Assembly: GCF_030817275.1 (NCBI RefSeq)
Contig: NZ_JAUSZD010000002.1
Span: forward strand, 5,022,001 to 5,086,000
DNA length: 64,000 nucleotides
Origin: Paenibacillus sp. V4I7
GTDB lineage: Bacteria; Bacillota; Bacilli; Paenibacillales; NBRC-103111
Reading direction: 5' to 3'
Position 1 is the stretch's first letter, and the number at the start of each line of letters is the position of its first letter. Below, piece after piece: positions 37,698 to 47,548 of this stretch. Made by a program: the position numbers and the translations under genes. The notes beneath the pieces were generated by a model. It did not search any database. It saw only the letters and a program-made list of their open reading frames with translations, and was not told the origin of the DNA.

Positions 37698-39716
37698 TTA
37701 AATGATTCCGATGAGATGCTCTTGTTTTCCATCCCGTAAAAAAACCGGAATCGTGCTTAGAGGAGCTTCAACATGAATGGTTTGTCCGCCTTCGAAGATC
37801 CTTCCTGTACGTGCATCCGTCCAGCTTGCACCTTCAGGCAGATATACCCCTCTCGATATGGAACCTTCATATAATATTGGAGCAACTAATATATCTGGAC
37901 CATATAGGTATTCATCCTTAATATCCCAAACCCTATCATCATTTTGGAATTCGTAGAAGAGTGGTCTCATAACCGGTGCGCCTTTTTCATGAGCTTCTTT
38001 CATCAATTCGCGGGTATAATCTCTTAGAGCTTCACGTAATTCCATATATTTAACTAAAATATCATAAGCTTCTTCTCCAAAACTCCATACCTCGTTGTTT
38101 CCGCCGGTATTTAATGCTTTGCTGCCGTCTTTTCTGAATACTTCCTTGCCACCCCTGCGGTCGCCATGCAATCTCATAACAGGACAGAAAGCCCCCCATT
38201 GGAACCATCTGATTAATAATTCACGGAATTTGGGATCGTCTGGATTACCGCCTCCAAAGCCTCCAATATCCGTTGTCCACCAAGGTATTCCTGCCATTCC
38301 CATATGAAGGCCTGCAACGATTTGTTTTCTGAAATCTTCAAAAGAAGAATGAATATCTCCCGACCATACTAATGCGCCATATCGTTGGCTGCCTGCCCAA
38401 GCGCAGCGAACCGTGTTTACGATTTTGTCCTGTCCTTCCGCCTGCATGCCTTCGAAAAAGGTTTTAGAGTAGCGCTGCGGGTATATATTTCCTATTTGAA
38501 CATTAGGTCCCATAGCGTAGCGATAATTATCAAAGTCATATACATCGTATTCCGGTTCTGCTTCATCCAGCCAGAAGATCTTGATGCCATGATCATAATA
38601 ATTCTTCTTGCATTTTGACCATACATATTCCCTGGCTTTAGGATTTGTAGCATCATAATATATACTAGCAGGGAACCAATCCATCATGGCAACTTGGACT
38701 CCCCTTTCAGCTTTAATCAGATAACCCTTTTGGCGCATTTCATCAAAATTTTCGCTGTGGCGGTCAATTTGAGGCCAAACAGAAACCATCAATTCGATTC
38801 CCATGGATTTTAGCTCATCTACCATTGCTTTTGGATCTGGGAAAAATTCTTCCTCAAATCTAAAGTCTCCCTGTTTGGGCCAGTGGAAGAAGTCAACTAC
38901 GATTACATCGATCGGCAGCTTTCTTCTCTTATATTCTCTTGCAACTTCTAATAACTGCTCCTGATTATAATATCTTAATTTGCATTGCCAGAAGCCAAGT
39001 CCATATTCAGGCATCATTGGGACGGTACCCACTGCTTTTCCATATGCGGCTTCTATTTCTGCCGGTGAATCGCCTGCTGTGATCCAATAATCCATCTGTT
39101 TTGTACTTTCGGCAAACCATTCGGTTCTATTATTCGCAAAATTCACCTTTCCAATAGCTGGATTATGCCATAAGAAACCATACCCTTTACTGGAATATAA
39201 AAATGGGACACTCGCTTGAGAATTACGATGAGCCAATTCAAGAGTAGAGCCTTTCAAATCAAAGGTTTCTTGTTGGTATTGACCCATTCCGTAGATTTTT
39301 TCGCCATCATTCCCGGCAAAGGAAACCGTTAATTGATGATCCCCTCCAATAATAGATTTAAATGCTCTTGCTCGAAGCTTCAAGGCTCCACCACTGCTTA
39401 TTTCTTGAAGCAATAATTCTCCTTTTTCATTGTAAAAAGTAATTCGTCCAGGGGTATCCCAAAATGACTGTCTAACAACTGCTCTTATCTTACCGTTTGT
39501 AATTGAAGCAATTGAAGCAGTATGAGCTTCATTATTTATCTCAATCTCAGCTTCCACATCGCCATTAAAAGGCAGTAAGGCATAATCTGTATCCAGTATT
39601 TCACCCATCATTCGAGAGCGAATACGTAAACTATTTTCACCCCAGGCCTCAATTTGTAAGATTTCTCCGTTGTACTCAAAAATCAGCTTCCCATTCCCTG
39701 CAGTAAAAAATTCCAT
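37698..39716 (-). CDS. GH31 glycosidase, alpha-xylosidase-like
   Basis: About 672 residues. The N-terminal beta-sandwich precedes a TIM barrel with nucleophile Asp in IFWLDEAEPEYDVY and acid/base Asp in LVWSGDIHSSFEDF; PWWTTDIGGFGGGN is also typical. The WLDEAEP pattern resembles alpha-xylosidases more than alpha-glucosidases. No signal peptide. It would trim alpha-xylose from imported xyloglucan oligosaccharides. The ATG at 39716 has AAGGGG six bases upstream; a start 13 codons earlier lacks a site. A copy of its 3' end is found at 45118-45262. Confidence 0.88.
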   Translation of the reverse strand: MEFFTAGNGKLIFEYNGEILQIEAWGENSLRIRSRMMGEILDTDYALLPFNGDVEAEIEINNEAHTASIASITNGKIRAVVRQSFWDTPGRITFYNEKGELLLQEISSGGALKLRARAFKSIIGGDHQLTVSFAGNDGEKIYGMGQYQQETFDLKGSTLELAHRNSQASVPFLYSSKGYGFLWHNPAIGKVNFANNRTEWFAESTKQMDYWITAGDSPAEIEAAYGKAVGTVPMMPEYGLGFWQCKLRYYNQEQLLEVAREYKRRKLPIDVIVVDFFHWPKQGDFRFEEEFFPDPKAMVDELKSMGIELMVSVWPQIDRHSENFDEMRQKGYLIKAERGVQVAMMDWFPASIYYDATNPKAREYVWSKCKKNYYDHGIKIFWLDEAEPEYDVYDFDNYRYAMGPNVQIGNIYPQRYSKTFFEGMQAEGQDKIVNTVRCAWAGSQRYGALVWSGDIHSSFEDFRKQIVAGLHMGMAGIPWWTTDIGGFGGGNPDDPKFRELLIRWFQWGAFCPVMRLHGDRRGGKEVFRKDGSKALNTGGNNEVWSFGEEAYDILVKYMELREALRDYTRELMKEAHEKGAPVMRPLFYEFQNDDRVWDIKDEYLYGPDILVAPILYEGSISRGVYLPEGASWTDARTGRIFEGGQTIHVEAPLSTIPVFLRDGKQEHLIGII

Positions 39717-39890
39717 GCTTATCCCCTTCCGCAAAAGCGTTTTTATGTTTTTCATCTGTCTTTTATATGCAGCGCCCTGAATGATAGGACAAGAAATATT
39801 ATTATATAGGCGGGAAATCAGAAGGCTGGGGTAAAATTCATCATCATGTAACTGCTGTCATTGAAACGTATCACCTATAGACACAAGTCT

Positions 39891-42269
39891 TCAAACGGCC
39901 GATACTACGTACCGTTTTCCAGCTTCAGCATGGAACCCGATACAACCGCTCTCTTCTTGAGAATAATGTGCTTCTTCGCCATCCTGCGTAATCCTGACCT
40001 TTTGTTTGGCGAGGACTTTGCAGGTCTGTGTTATGGAAACGGCGATTTCCGCCTTTGACAATACGCCATTCTCCCACTCAAGATCGACCTCATACCCCCC
40101 TCTGCCCCGCAAGCCTTTGACATATCCGTCTTTCCAGGCATCGGGCAACGCCGGCAGGAGTTCCAAGCAGCCTTGATGCGATTGCAGCAGCATCTCTGAA
40201 ATCCCCGCTGTGGCGGCAAAGTTTCCGTCGATTTGGAAAGGAGGATGCGCGTCGAACAGATTGGCGTAAACACCGCCTCGGCCACGATGAATCGAATCTT
40301 CTCCCTTAACGAGCGACAGTAAATTCGAGATTAAACGCTCAGCGCGGTTGCCCTCCTTGAATCTTGCCCATAGGCCGATTTTCCAGCCCAGACTCCAGCC
40401 CGTTCCCCCGTCTCCCCTTATTTCAAGCGATGTCTTCGCAGCTCGGAACAGATCGGGAGCAGACTGCTCCGTAATCAGACGCCCCGGATAAACCCCGACA
40501 AGATGAGAGACGTGACGATGATGGACATCTTCCTCCTCGAAATCTTGGAACCATTCCTGCAATCGACCGTGCCTGCCGATTTGAAGCGGCAGCAGCTTTT
40601 GCTTCTTCTCTGCCAGTGTCTTTGCAAAATCTTCATCAATCCCAAGCAGGTTCGCAGACATGATGCAGTTGTAGAAACATTCGCCGATCAGAGACAGGTC
40701 CATGGTCGTCGCCGCGCTTACGGCATGGCGCTTATCGCCAACCTGGAATTTCAGCTCTGGAGAGGTGGAAGGTGAAGTAATCAAATAACCGTCTTGATCT
40801 TCCATGAGCCAATCCAGACAGAATAACGCCGCTTCCTTCATGATGGGGTACGCGGTTTCTTGTAAAAACGCTTCATCCCCGCTGTAAGCATAATGCTCCC
40901 ACAAATGCTGGGTCAGCCATACGCCTCCCATCGGCCAGTACGCCCATACCGGGTCTCCATCACCATAATCGCCAACCGGCGCCGTTTGGGCCCAAAGATC
41001 GGAATTATGGTGCGCCACCCACCCTCTTGCGCCATAATTCGTTTCAGCAGTCTTCTTTCCATTCAATGCCAATCTACGGATAAAATCAATCAACGGCTCG
41101 TGCATTTCCGCCATATTGCAAGACTCTGCCGGCCAGTAGTTCATCTCGGCATTGATATTAAGCGTGTGGTTGCTGCTCCATGGCGCTCTCGTTTCCTCAT
41201 TCCATATGCCTTGCAGATTGGCAGGCTGGGTTCCCGGGCGGGAGCTTGCAATCATCAGGTACCGGCCATAATGGAACAAGAGCTCCACCAGCCCCGGATC
41301 GCTGCTGCCATATTCAGCAATTCGCCGATCGGTCGGCATATCGGAGGGAGCTTTGGACTCTCCCAAAGACAAGTCAACTCTGTCAAACAGCTTGCGATGA
41401 TCGTCAAGATGCCGGTTTCGAATCTCCTCATACGTCATACCGCTAACAGCCTGGATGGCATCCGTTGTGATTTTCCGCAGATCCCGTTCAGAATGGCTCG
41501 CGCCCATGCTTGCGTCAAAGGAGGTGGCTGCGCTGAAAAACAAGGTCGCGCTGGTCGCTCCGACAACGTGCAAGCCGTCTGCATTAACCTTCAACGTCCC
41601 GCCTTCATGCACCACAGCCAATCCGCCGTGGAACTTCAAAGCTTTTGATGACTCAGGCGCGCCGTAAACAATGGGATTTTCCGAGTTGTAGTAGCTGGGC
41701 CATACTTGCTCAGGAGCTGTACCGGATATCATATATTGTTTTTGATCGGCATCAAAGGACGATGCATAATGAATGGGACTGTCCAGCCAGGCCCGAAAAT
41801 CGAGCATCCCTTCCTTGCTCGACGTCAGACGCACGACAATGGATTGATCGGGATAAGAAACGAATGTTTCTCGGGTATACTGAACGCCGCCAACGTTATA
41901 GGTAACCGTCACGATGCCGGTTGACAGATCAAGCTTCCGGCTGTATTGGTGGTTCACATCGCCATGATGCATCACGAAACGCAAGTCTCCGAAAGGCAAA
42001 TAGGATTGCGTATAGGGACCCATCATTTCCTTGCAGAGACGATCCGCTTCCTCATAGTTCTCTTGGGCAATAAGCTCTCTCACCTTCGGCAACACTTCTT
42101 TGGCCCCCGGATTATTCCAATCTTTAGGGTAACCGGACCATAGCGTGTCCTCATTCAATGCAATGCGTTCTATCTCAACTCCGCCAAATATCATCGCGCC
42201 AAGTCTTCCGTTTCCAACGGGAAGGGCTTCCGTCCAATAAACGGCGGGGGACTGAAATTGTATTTTCAT
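39891..42269 (-). CDS. GH95 family alpha-L-fucosidase or alpha-L-galactosidase
   Basis: This 792-residue protein shows the complete GH95 catalytic signature: [15 protein letters not shown] (paired Asn), [12 protein letters not shown] (acid Glu) and [17 protein letters not shown] (Asp). The N-terminal beta domain begins with [15 protein letters not shown]. No signal peptide. It should remove alpha-1,2-linked fucose (or L-galactose) from oligosaccharides such as fucosylated xyloglucan units. AAGGAACT precedes the ATG. It lies between the GH43-like and GH31 genes; 174 bases separate it from GH31. Confidence 0.92.
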   Translation of the reverse strand: MKIQFQSPAVYWTEALPVGNGRLGAMIFGGVEIERIALNEDTLWSGYPKDWNNPGAKEVLPKVRELIAQENYEEADRLCKEMMGPYTQSYLPFGDLRFVMHHGDVNHQYSRKLDLSTGIVTVTYNVGGVQYTRETFVSYPDQSIVVRLTSSKEGMLDFRAWLDSPIHYASSFDADQKQYMISGTAPEQVWPSYYNSENPIVYGAPESSKALKFHGGLAVVHEGGTLKVNADGLHVVGATSATLFFSAATSFDASMGASHSERDLRKITTDAIQAVSGMTYEEIRNRHLDDHRKLFDRVDLSLGESKAPSDMPTDRRIAEYGSSDPGLVELLFHYGRYLMIASSRPGTQPANLQGIWNEETRAPWSSNHTLNINAEMNYWPAESCNMAEMHEPLIDFIRRLALNGKKTAETNYGARGWVAHHNSDLWAQTAPVGDYGDGDPVWAYWPMGGVWLTQHLWEHYAYSGDEAFLQETAYPIMKEAALFCLDWLMEDQDGYLITSPSTSPELKFQVGDKRHAVSAATTMDLSLIGECFYNCIMSANLLGIDEDFAKTLAEKKQKLLPLQIGRHGRLQEWFQDFEEEDVHHRHVSHLVGVYPGRLITEQSAPDLFRAAKTSLEIRGDGGTGWSLGWKIGLWARFKEGNRAERLISNLLSLVKGEDSIHRGRGGVYANLFDAHPPFQIDGNFAATAGISEMLLQSHQGCLELLPALPDAWKDGYVKGLRGRGGYEVDLEWENGVLSKAEIAVSITQTCKVLAKQKVRITQDGEEAHYSQEESGCIGFHAEAGKRYVVSAV

Positions 42270-42301
42270 GTTGAGTTCCTTTCCTTCTATTTCAGAATTT
42301 T

Positions 42302-42430
42302 ACTCGTTGTTCATACCGAATAATCGAAACGATCTCAGGTTTGCAGGCACCTTTGCCGGCTCCAGCTCGACCCTTTTCGGAAACTTGACTCCTTCCAAAT
42401 CGAGCAGCCACGTCCGGCTTACTCGCAGGT
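42302..42430 (-). pseudogene. C-terminal remnant of an unidentified protein
   Basis: In a frame overlapping the last codons of the GH43-like gene, about 43 codons read SRTWLLDLEGVKFPKRV, then ELEPAKVPANLRSFRLFG and MNNE before TAA. The composition is clearly protein-like, but there is no start. It may be the original C-terminus of the upstream gene after a frameshift, or the tail of a lost neighbour. I do not recognise it. Confidence 0.45.
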
Positions 42431-43339
42431 CGGAGGCATAAGCTTCAGTTCAAACGGCCGGTCTCGGTCGCATACCAGCTTACCGTCAACAACGTCCAAT
42501 TGGGCTACTTGTATGGAGGAACGCCGTGTACCGTAGGTGTAGGAAGGAGGTTCTTGCCCGGTTAATCTCTCCGGATGGGTGAAATAAAAGATATAGGCTT
42601 CGTCCCCTGAGCAGACTACATCCGCATGCAAGCCAATCGTGCCATCATCTTCCCTCGTGCCTGGCTGATCGAGAATGAGGCTGTTCCGTTCCCAGTTGAT
42701 CAAATCATCCGATCGGTATACACCTTGCCCTCTCCACTCGTCCACGATTAACCAATAATATTCTTTGAACCGAAAGACATTTGGCCCTTCATGTCCCCGT
42801 CCCTCGATAATCAGCCCTACACGTTCCCAATGGTATAGATCCTTGCTTTCGGCGGCGTAGGTGTTGTTGTCTTCTTTGAACCACATTCTGAACAGGCCGT
42901 TAGGGAGACGGTAAATACAAGCATCTATAATATTTGTCTCGCTGATATCCAGCCTGGACTGAAACGTCCAATTGAGGAGATCCGGACTTGTATAATGGAG
43001 CATGTCCGCCCGACCTACCCAATCCTCAGGTACCCCTTGAATATAAGTGACATACATATGATAAATGCCTTCATGCCAGTAAATCTCAGGCGCCCAGAAC
43101 GTATTTCTTCCCCATTCGATGTCCAGCCCCGGGAGCGTTCCCCGGTAAACCCAATCGCTCCCGTCTTTGGATGAAGCAACGCCGAGATCAGTGCCGTGCA
43201 CCCAGGCAAATCGGCGATCTTCCGCAGTTGCCCTGCGGTTTGTGTAAATCATCCACCATTCCTTGGCTTCTCTGTTCCAAATAACGACCGGATCCGCTGC
43301 TCCGTCATAAATAGGGTCTCGATACAATGGCGTTTTCAT
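42419..43339 (-). CDS. GH43-like five-bladed propeller glycosidase
   Basis: This 306-residue single-domain protein has base D16 in YDGAADPVVIWN, FWAPEIYWHEG, likely modulator Asp in NIIDACIYRLPNG and acid Glu in GHEGPNVFRFK, the GH43/GH117 clan layout. No signal peptide. The subfamily and sugar are not clear; an arabinosidase or galactosidase role in locus 3 is likely. The last residues (PPTCE) overlap another protein-like frame, so the natural C-terminus may have been changed by a frameshift. Confidence 0.75.
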   Translation of the reverse strand: MKTPLYRDPIYDGAADPVVIWNREAKEWWMIYTNRRATAEDRRFAWVHGTDLGVASSKDGSDWVYRGTLPGLDIEWGRNTFWAPEIYWHEGIYHMYVTYIQGVPEDWVGRADMLHYTSPDLLNWTFQSRLDISETNIIDACIYRLPNGLFRMWFKEDNNTYAAESKDLYHWERVGLIIEGRGHEGPNVFRFKEYYWLIVDEWRGQGVYRSDDLINWERNSLILDQPGTREDDGTIGLHADVVCSGDEAYIFYFTHPERLTGQEPPSYTYGTRRSSIQVAQLDVVDGKLVCDRDRPFELKLMPPTCE

Positions 43340-43492
43340 TATACCCTCCAGTGTGTGCTCGTCATGTTTAGGATATGCTTATATTACTTATTCAAAAACC
43401 GTTGTTGATCGAACGTCATGTGCCGTAATACTTCAAGCCGAAATGAGTCCGTACGGATCGCTGTGGTGATGCTGCACGGATACCGCCGTTCG

Positions 43493-45085
43493 TCATGGTC
43501 GACGAGCCGCCGCTGGGGCTATTGTGGCTTGCATTGCTCCTGCGACCTCATAACAAAATTGGTCTACATCGATATAACCCTGTTCATTTTCACAGTTATA
43601 GCTGTATAACCCGATCCGATCTCCCCTATAATTCCCCCACCCAAGCTGATACGCGTCTCCAAAGCTCGTGAAATGGTCCCCATCGACGCTATACTCGAAC
43701 CGGTTGATTCCGTCTATGTTCCACACAGACCTTAACCAAAGGGTGGAACCCGTTAATTCCGGACCCCATTCTACGGTACCCGAATTGTTAAACTTCAGAA
43801 CCTTTGTCCCATTCTGTTGTTGAACGCCAATCGTGCAATAAGTTTGTGCAAAATGGCAAAGCCCCGCTTCTTGCCCGTCCGCCATGCCGTTGATTTCTAT
43901 TGTTACGGTTGCCGTATTGTGAACGGTTCTAAATGCTCTTTGTGAAATGACGTTGCAGAAGGTAAAAAAATTGTCCTTATCGATGGGTTGGCATGCATGT
44001 AGGCGCAAATAGCCGGGCCGTTCCGCTAACGACCATTTGTCGGCTCTCGGCTGATGGTTCCATTCCCAATACGGCTCAAGCACCGCTCGTTCAAAATCGT
44101 CATTTGTGGCAAGAACCGTCACGGGATGTCCGTTTATGGGCTTCCTGCCTCCCCATACCATCTCCCCGATTCCGTCACCGTCCGTATCGTTTCCGATGAT
44201 CGGCCATCCGTCAATCCACGTTACGGGCAGCAAGTGAAGCGGTCTCCCCTCGTACTCGCCCGTTCCTTGATGCGAAATGAAATACCAATCACCGGAAACG
44301 GTCTGGACAAGTCCGCCTTGATTCGGCTCCCGGTCTACATCCTTGCCGTGCGTATGGATAATCTCCTTCTCCTCGTAGGGCCCATAAATATGTTTCGCCC
44401 TTAACATCATGACGACTCTGACTTCAACGCCTTCCTCACGGCGAACCTCGCTGTGGAAAAAATAGTAGGTTCCGTTTATTTTGTAGAGCTTATTGGCTTC
44501 GCTCCCTTTGTGCTGATGAATAATCGTATCGCTGTTATGCAATAGTTCTTTGCCGTCTTCACTTAATTTAAATAAATGGATATTATAGTTATCGGCAAAA
44601 TTAGTGGCAACAAAGTAGCCTTGTCCGTCATCGTCCCAAAACGGACAGCAGTCGTCCCAGCCGCTAACCGCCCAAACTTGATGAAGCGGCTCCCAAGGTC
44701 CAGCTGGATCGGAAGCCGTGCTCATAAACAATCCCTCATCGGGCGTGAAAAAATACACCCAATACTTATCCTGGTGGAATCGGATGGCACCTGCCCAGAC
44801 TCCTCTGCCATAACGGTTCATTCGATTGTAATTGTATTCCGGGCCGATTCTTGTCAAATCGTCCACAACATGCCCAATCATTTTCCAATTCACAAGATCT
44901 TTGGAATGCAGTACCGCCATCCCCGGAGAGCAATGCAATGTAGAGGAGATGCCGTAATAATCATCTCCGACTCGAATGACATCCGGATCGCTATAATCTC
45001 CTGGCAAGACAGGATTGACATAGGTGCCGTCCCCCTGATCTCCCCAAGCTCCCTTCTTCGATAACAGATTGTAGTTATCTTCCAT
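43493..45085 (-). CDS. GH43_12-like arabinofuranosidase/xylosidase, locus 3
   Basis: This 530-residue protein has base Asp in PGDYSDPDVIRVGDDYY, modulator Asp in WDDCCPFWDDDG and acid Glu in HKGSEANKLYKING. The C-terminal half is a beta-xylosidase beta-sandwich (WNHQPRADKWSLAERPG). No signal peptide. It is the first hydrolase after the locus 3 binding-protein gene, separated by debris. Removal of arabinose side chains from xyloglucan or arabinoxylan oligosaccharides is the likely task. Part of it is duplicated at 37255-37331. Confidence 0.88.
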   Translation of the reverse strand: MEDNYNLLSKKGAWGDQGDGTYVNPVLPGDYSDPDVIRVGDDYYGISSTLHCSPGMAVLHSKDLVNWKMIGHVVDDLTRIGPEYNYNRMNRYGRGVWAGAIRFHQDKYWVYFFTPDEGLFMSTASDPAGPWEPLHQVWAVSGWDDCCPFWDDDGQGYFVATNFADNYNIHLFKLSEDGKELLHNSDTIIHQHKGSEANKLYKINGTYYFFHSEVRREEGVEVRVVMMLRAKHIYGPYEEKEIIHTHGKDVDREPNQGGLVQTVSGDWYFISHQGTGEYEGRPLHLLPVTWIDGWPIIGNDTDGDGIGEMVWGGRKPINGHPVTVLATNDDFERAVLEPYWEWNHQPRADKWSLAERPGYLRLHACQPIDKDNFFTFCNVISQRAFRTVHNTATVTIEINGMADGQEAGLCHFAQTYCTIGVQQQNGTKVLKFNNSGTVEWGPELTGSTLWLRSVWNIDGINRFEYSVDGDHFTSFGDAYQLGWGNYRGDRIGLYSYNCENEQGYIDVDQFCYEVAGAMQATIAPAAARRP

Positions 45086-45117
45086 AACAGAGTCATCCTT
45101 TCCATTCTAAAAGAACA

Positions 45118-45262
45118 TTATATGTTTCCGATCAGATACTCTTGTTTTCCGTCCCGTAAAAATACCGGAATCGTGCTTAGTTGAGCTTCAACATGGATGG
45201 TTTGTCCGCCTTCGAAGATCCTTCCTGTACGTGCATCCGTCCATCTTGATGTTCGCCTCAGG
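45118..45262 (-). pseudogene. Duplicate of the GH31 3' end
   Basis: About 130 bases nearly identical to 37698-37840: the frame reads TDARTGRIFEGGQTIHVEA, then LSTIPVFLRDGKQEYLIG and NI before TAA. Homology stops just before the stop codon of the small gene at 45267. This is the tail of a second GH31 gene whose body has been lost. Confidence 0.85.
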
Positions 45263-45266
45263 CGAT

Positions 45267-45515
45267 TCAGTCAATAATTACCTGATCGTACGTGCTCCCC
45301 ATGTCTTCGTTTAGAGAGTACAGCAGATAATAACGTCCATTCACAACCCCGCGAAATGACTGTGGGTAGGCTTCATACTCCTCACGAGTAAGTAGAGGGT
45401 AAATTCTCAAGCTCGTTTTCGCGCGTTCTTGTACCATTTTCTTGATTGCATCCCCAAGTTTGTCCATGACGGAAAGAACAGATGCCTTTTGTTCATCGTA
45501 CAAACAGAATCTCAC
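45267..45515 (-). CDS. Small hypothetical protein, 82 residues
   Basis: A GTG start with GAGGGGG seven bases upstream opens a frame with protein-like composition (VLSVMDKLGDAIKKMVQERA, YLLYSLNEDMGSTYDQVIID). It is cytoplasmic with no recognised motif. It ends exactly where the GH31 duplicate begins, so it may itself be truncated. The upstream remnant at 45538-45660 would have been its operon partner. Confidence 0.5.
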   Translation of the reverse strand: MRFCLYDEQKASVLSVMDKLGDAIKKMVQERAKTSLRIYPLLTREEYEAYPQSFRGVVNGRYYLLYSLNEDMGSTYDQVIID

Positions 45516-45537
45516 ATCTTAGCCCCCTCACTCTTGA

Positions 45538-45736
45538 TGTGCTGTAACTTCTAACGTAACTCTAATCACTCTCGGTACATACGCACAGTTTCCGATACAT
45601 TCGTCAAAAGTATCATTCAACGGATCAGAATAATGCTCCACCGTCGAATCAATGACGGAAAGTCCGGAACATGGTTCATGTTCCGGACTTCCGCTGGTTC
45701 ATTCACTGCCGCTGCAATCTACTCGGTCATCACAGC
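45538..45736 (-). pseudogene. Protein-like remnant and repeated segment
   Basis: From about 45660 to 45538 an open frame reads EHYSDPLNDTFDECIGNCAY and VPRVIRVTLEVTAHQE before TGA, without a start. The adjoining 45661-45736 contains a 13-bp hairpin (AGTCCGGAACATG arms at 45661-45673 and 45677-45689) and matches 37339-37412. I cannot name the source gene. Confidence 0.45.
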
Positions 45737-45786
45737 CGTTACTTCCTGAGCGGTTAAAGCACTGTTGTAGATGTATCAGGAACAAG

Positions 45787-45828
45787 AGAAGCTTCACGAA
45801 CATGATGCGCATGGTTCGGAAGCTTCTT
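45787..45828 (-). terminator. Imperfect hairpin after the locus 3 binding-protein gene
   Basis: GAAGCTTCACGAACATG and CATGGTTCGGAAGCTTC pair with one or two mismatches, 33 bases after the binding-protein stop on the minus strand. Probably reduces read-through into the hydrolase genes. Confidence 0.55.
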
Positions 45829-45860
45829 CGTGTCACTGAACGGTCATGAAAAAGGAGTTG

Positions 45861-47483
45861 TTACTTGATGCCTCTCTTGGCTACCTCATCGTTCACTTCT
45901 TTGATGGCTTCAGGCACACCTTTGGCGTCGTATCCCTTGACGATTTCTTTCCACTGGGCAATCGGGTCACCTTTACCCAAAATCACTTTAATGATGTCGT
46001 TCTGGATATCGGGGTCTAGAGCCGTAAACTTATTTTTTGCTGGGGTCGATATCGCATTGAAATCAAAGTTGACAGGCATTGACGTATCTTCTTGTTTATA
46101 ACGATTCCACGTTTCAATTTGCAGCTTCTGCAGTGCTGCAGCTTCAGGATCTGAGCTTACCACTTTTTTGCCCTTATACAGGAGGGGGTCCCATGCGGCA
46201 AGCCAAACCAGTTTTGACGTGATCGGGTATTTGTCGGCAAGCGTTTCACCGGCTTTCAGCAGGGAAACGTATTGGCCATTTTCCACTTTATAATCGACAT
46301 TTTCGATTCCATTAATGCCCAGTACCCTATATTCATCAGACATCATGTAATCCAACACTTGGAGCGCCCGTTTGAATTTTTCATCGCTAAGCGTAGCGGG
46401 GAATAACGTTTCGGACCAGAAAGGAGCTCCAGCCATCGTATAGCGCTTGCCGTCAGCCGCAGGCCAAATATTCAAATACCCGATTGCTTTGGAAGGGCTG
46501 ACTCCCGGATTCGCTTTTTTGAATGCGGTTACTTGTTCATCAGTCACGCCTTCCAGGCCATATAGCGCAAAGCTTTGGCCGGACAAAAACTTGTTCGTGC
46601 CATCGGCGTCTTTCTGGGTTGCAAAGTCCTTGTCAAGGACGCCATCCGTATAGAGCGTACGAAGCTGCTGGATACCGGTATAGGCTCTCTCGGACGTGAA
46701 GGCGGGAATCCACTTGCCGTTTTCCTGGGTCCAGTTATTGCTAAATAACATTTCAGGAAAGCTTCCCAAAAATGGTGTTAACAGATAGCCCTTCGAATTA
46801 ATGGTCAACCCGCTGATTCCGGGGTGTTTCTGTATGACGGCTTTGGTCATGGCCATGAATTCCTCAAAACTTTTCGGATCCTTTGTATATCCCGCTTCCT
46901 CCGCCCAGTCCTTGCGATAACGTATTGGCCTGCCTAGCCTGCCATCGCCGACATCCTCGCCGCCAAAGCGCGGAACCGTATAAAATTTTCCATCCACCTT
47001 GAACGGTTGCACAGCCGGATTGGAAAAGATTTTTTTCAAATTCGGATACGGGCTCAGGTCGTCGGGGAGTGCCTTGAGGACGCCTTGCTTGGCCCAGGTT
47101 TGGTACAACCCGATATTATCGGTAGCAAGCGCGTTGGCGAACATGTCGGGAAGCTGCTTGGACGCGGCCCATACCTTTGCCTTCTCCTGCCAGTCGTTCC
47201 AGGTAATCTGAACGGGTTTGATCGTGATGTTGAATTTCTTGGTCAAATCGTTGTAAACGGTGTCATTTTTTGCATTGGGAGCGTTAAAGCCTGTCTCAAT
47301 GTCCCATACTGCAACGCTGAGCTCTAATGGCTTGCTCATTGCCGTATCATCTGGCTTCTGTGATGCGTTTGACGTTACGCTCGGGGTATTTGTCTTGCTC
47401 TCCTCTTTGCTGCAGGCGGATAGCACCGTACCTGCAAGCAAAATCAAAGCCGAACATGTTAATACTCTTTGTTTGACCTTCAT
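45861..47483 (-). CDS. Extracellular sugar-binding lipoprotein (LipO type), locus 3
   Basis: This 540-residue protein has a lipoprotein signal peptide (lipobox GTVLSAC, Cys near residue 24) and a large family-1 binding fold (AVWDIETGFNAPNAKND; ITWNDWQEKAKVWAASKQLP). It is encoded after both permeases here, unlike loci 1 and 2, where it comes first. It would present xyloglucan-type or related oligosaccharides to the permeases. Confidence 0.93.
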   Translation of the reverse strand: MKVKQRVLTCSALILLAGTVLSACSKEESKTNTPSVTSNASQKPDDTAMSKPLELSVAVWDIETGFNAPNAKNDTVYNDLTKKFNITIKPVQITWNDWQEKAKVWAASKQLPDMFANALATDNIGLYQTWAKQGVLKALPDDLSPYPNLKKIFSNPAVQPFKVDGKFYTVPRFGGEDVGDGRLGRPIRYRKDWAEEAGYTKDPKSFEEFMAMTKAVIQKHPGISGLTINSKGYLLTPFLGSFPEMLFSNNWTQENGKWIPAFTSERAYTGIQQLRTLYTDGVLDKDFATQKDADGTNKFLSGQSFALYGLEGVTDEQVTAFKKANPGVSPSKAIGYLNIWPAADGKRYTMAGAPFWSETLFPATLSDEKFKRALQVLDYMMSDEYRVLGINGIENVDYKVENGQYVSLLKAGETLADKYPITSKLVWLAAWDPLLYKGKKVVSSDPEAAALQKLQIETWNRYKQEDTSMPVNFDFNAISTPAKNKFTALDPDIQNDIIKVILGKGDPIAQWKEIVKGYDAKGVPEAIKEVNDEVAKRGIK

Positions 47484-47548
47484 TTCGTTAACCCTCCTTG
47501 TATTTTAGAAGCTCAAGATGTATATAATAAAGGCTGAAGCCATTATTA

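Noticed and set aside
37614-45828. Paired GAAGCTTC hairpins considered as transposon ends
   Set aside because: The two hairpins are not identical, lie beside gene ends as terminators do, and no transposase lies between them.
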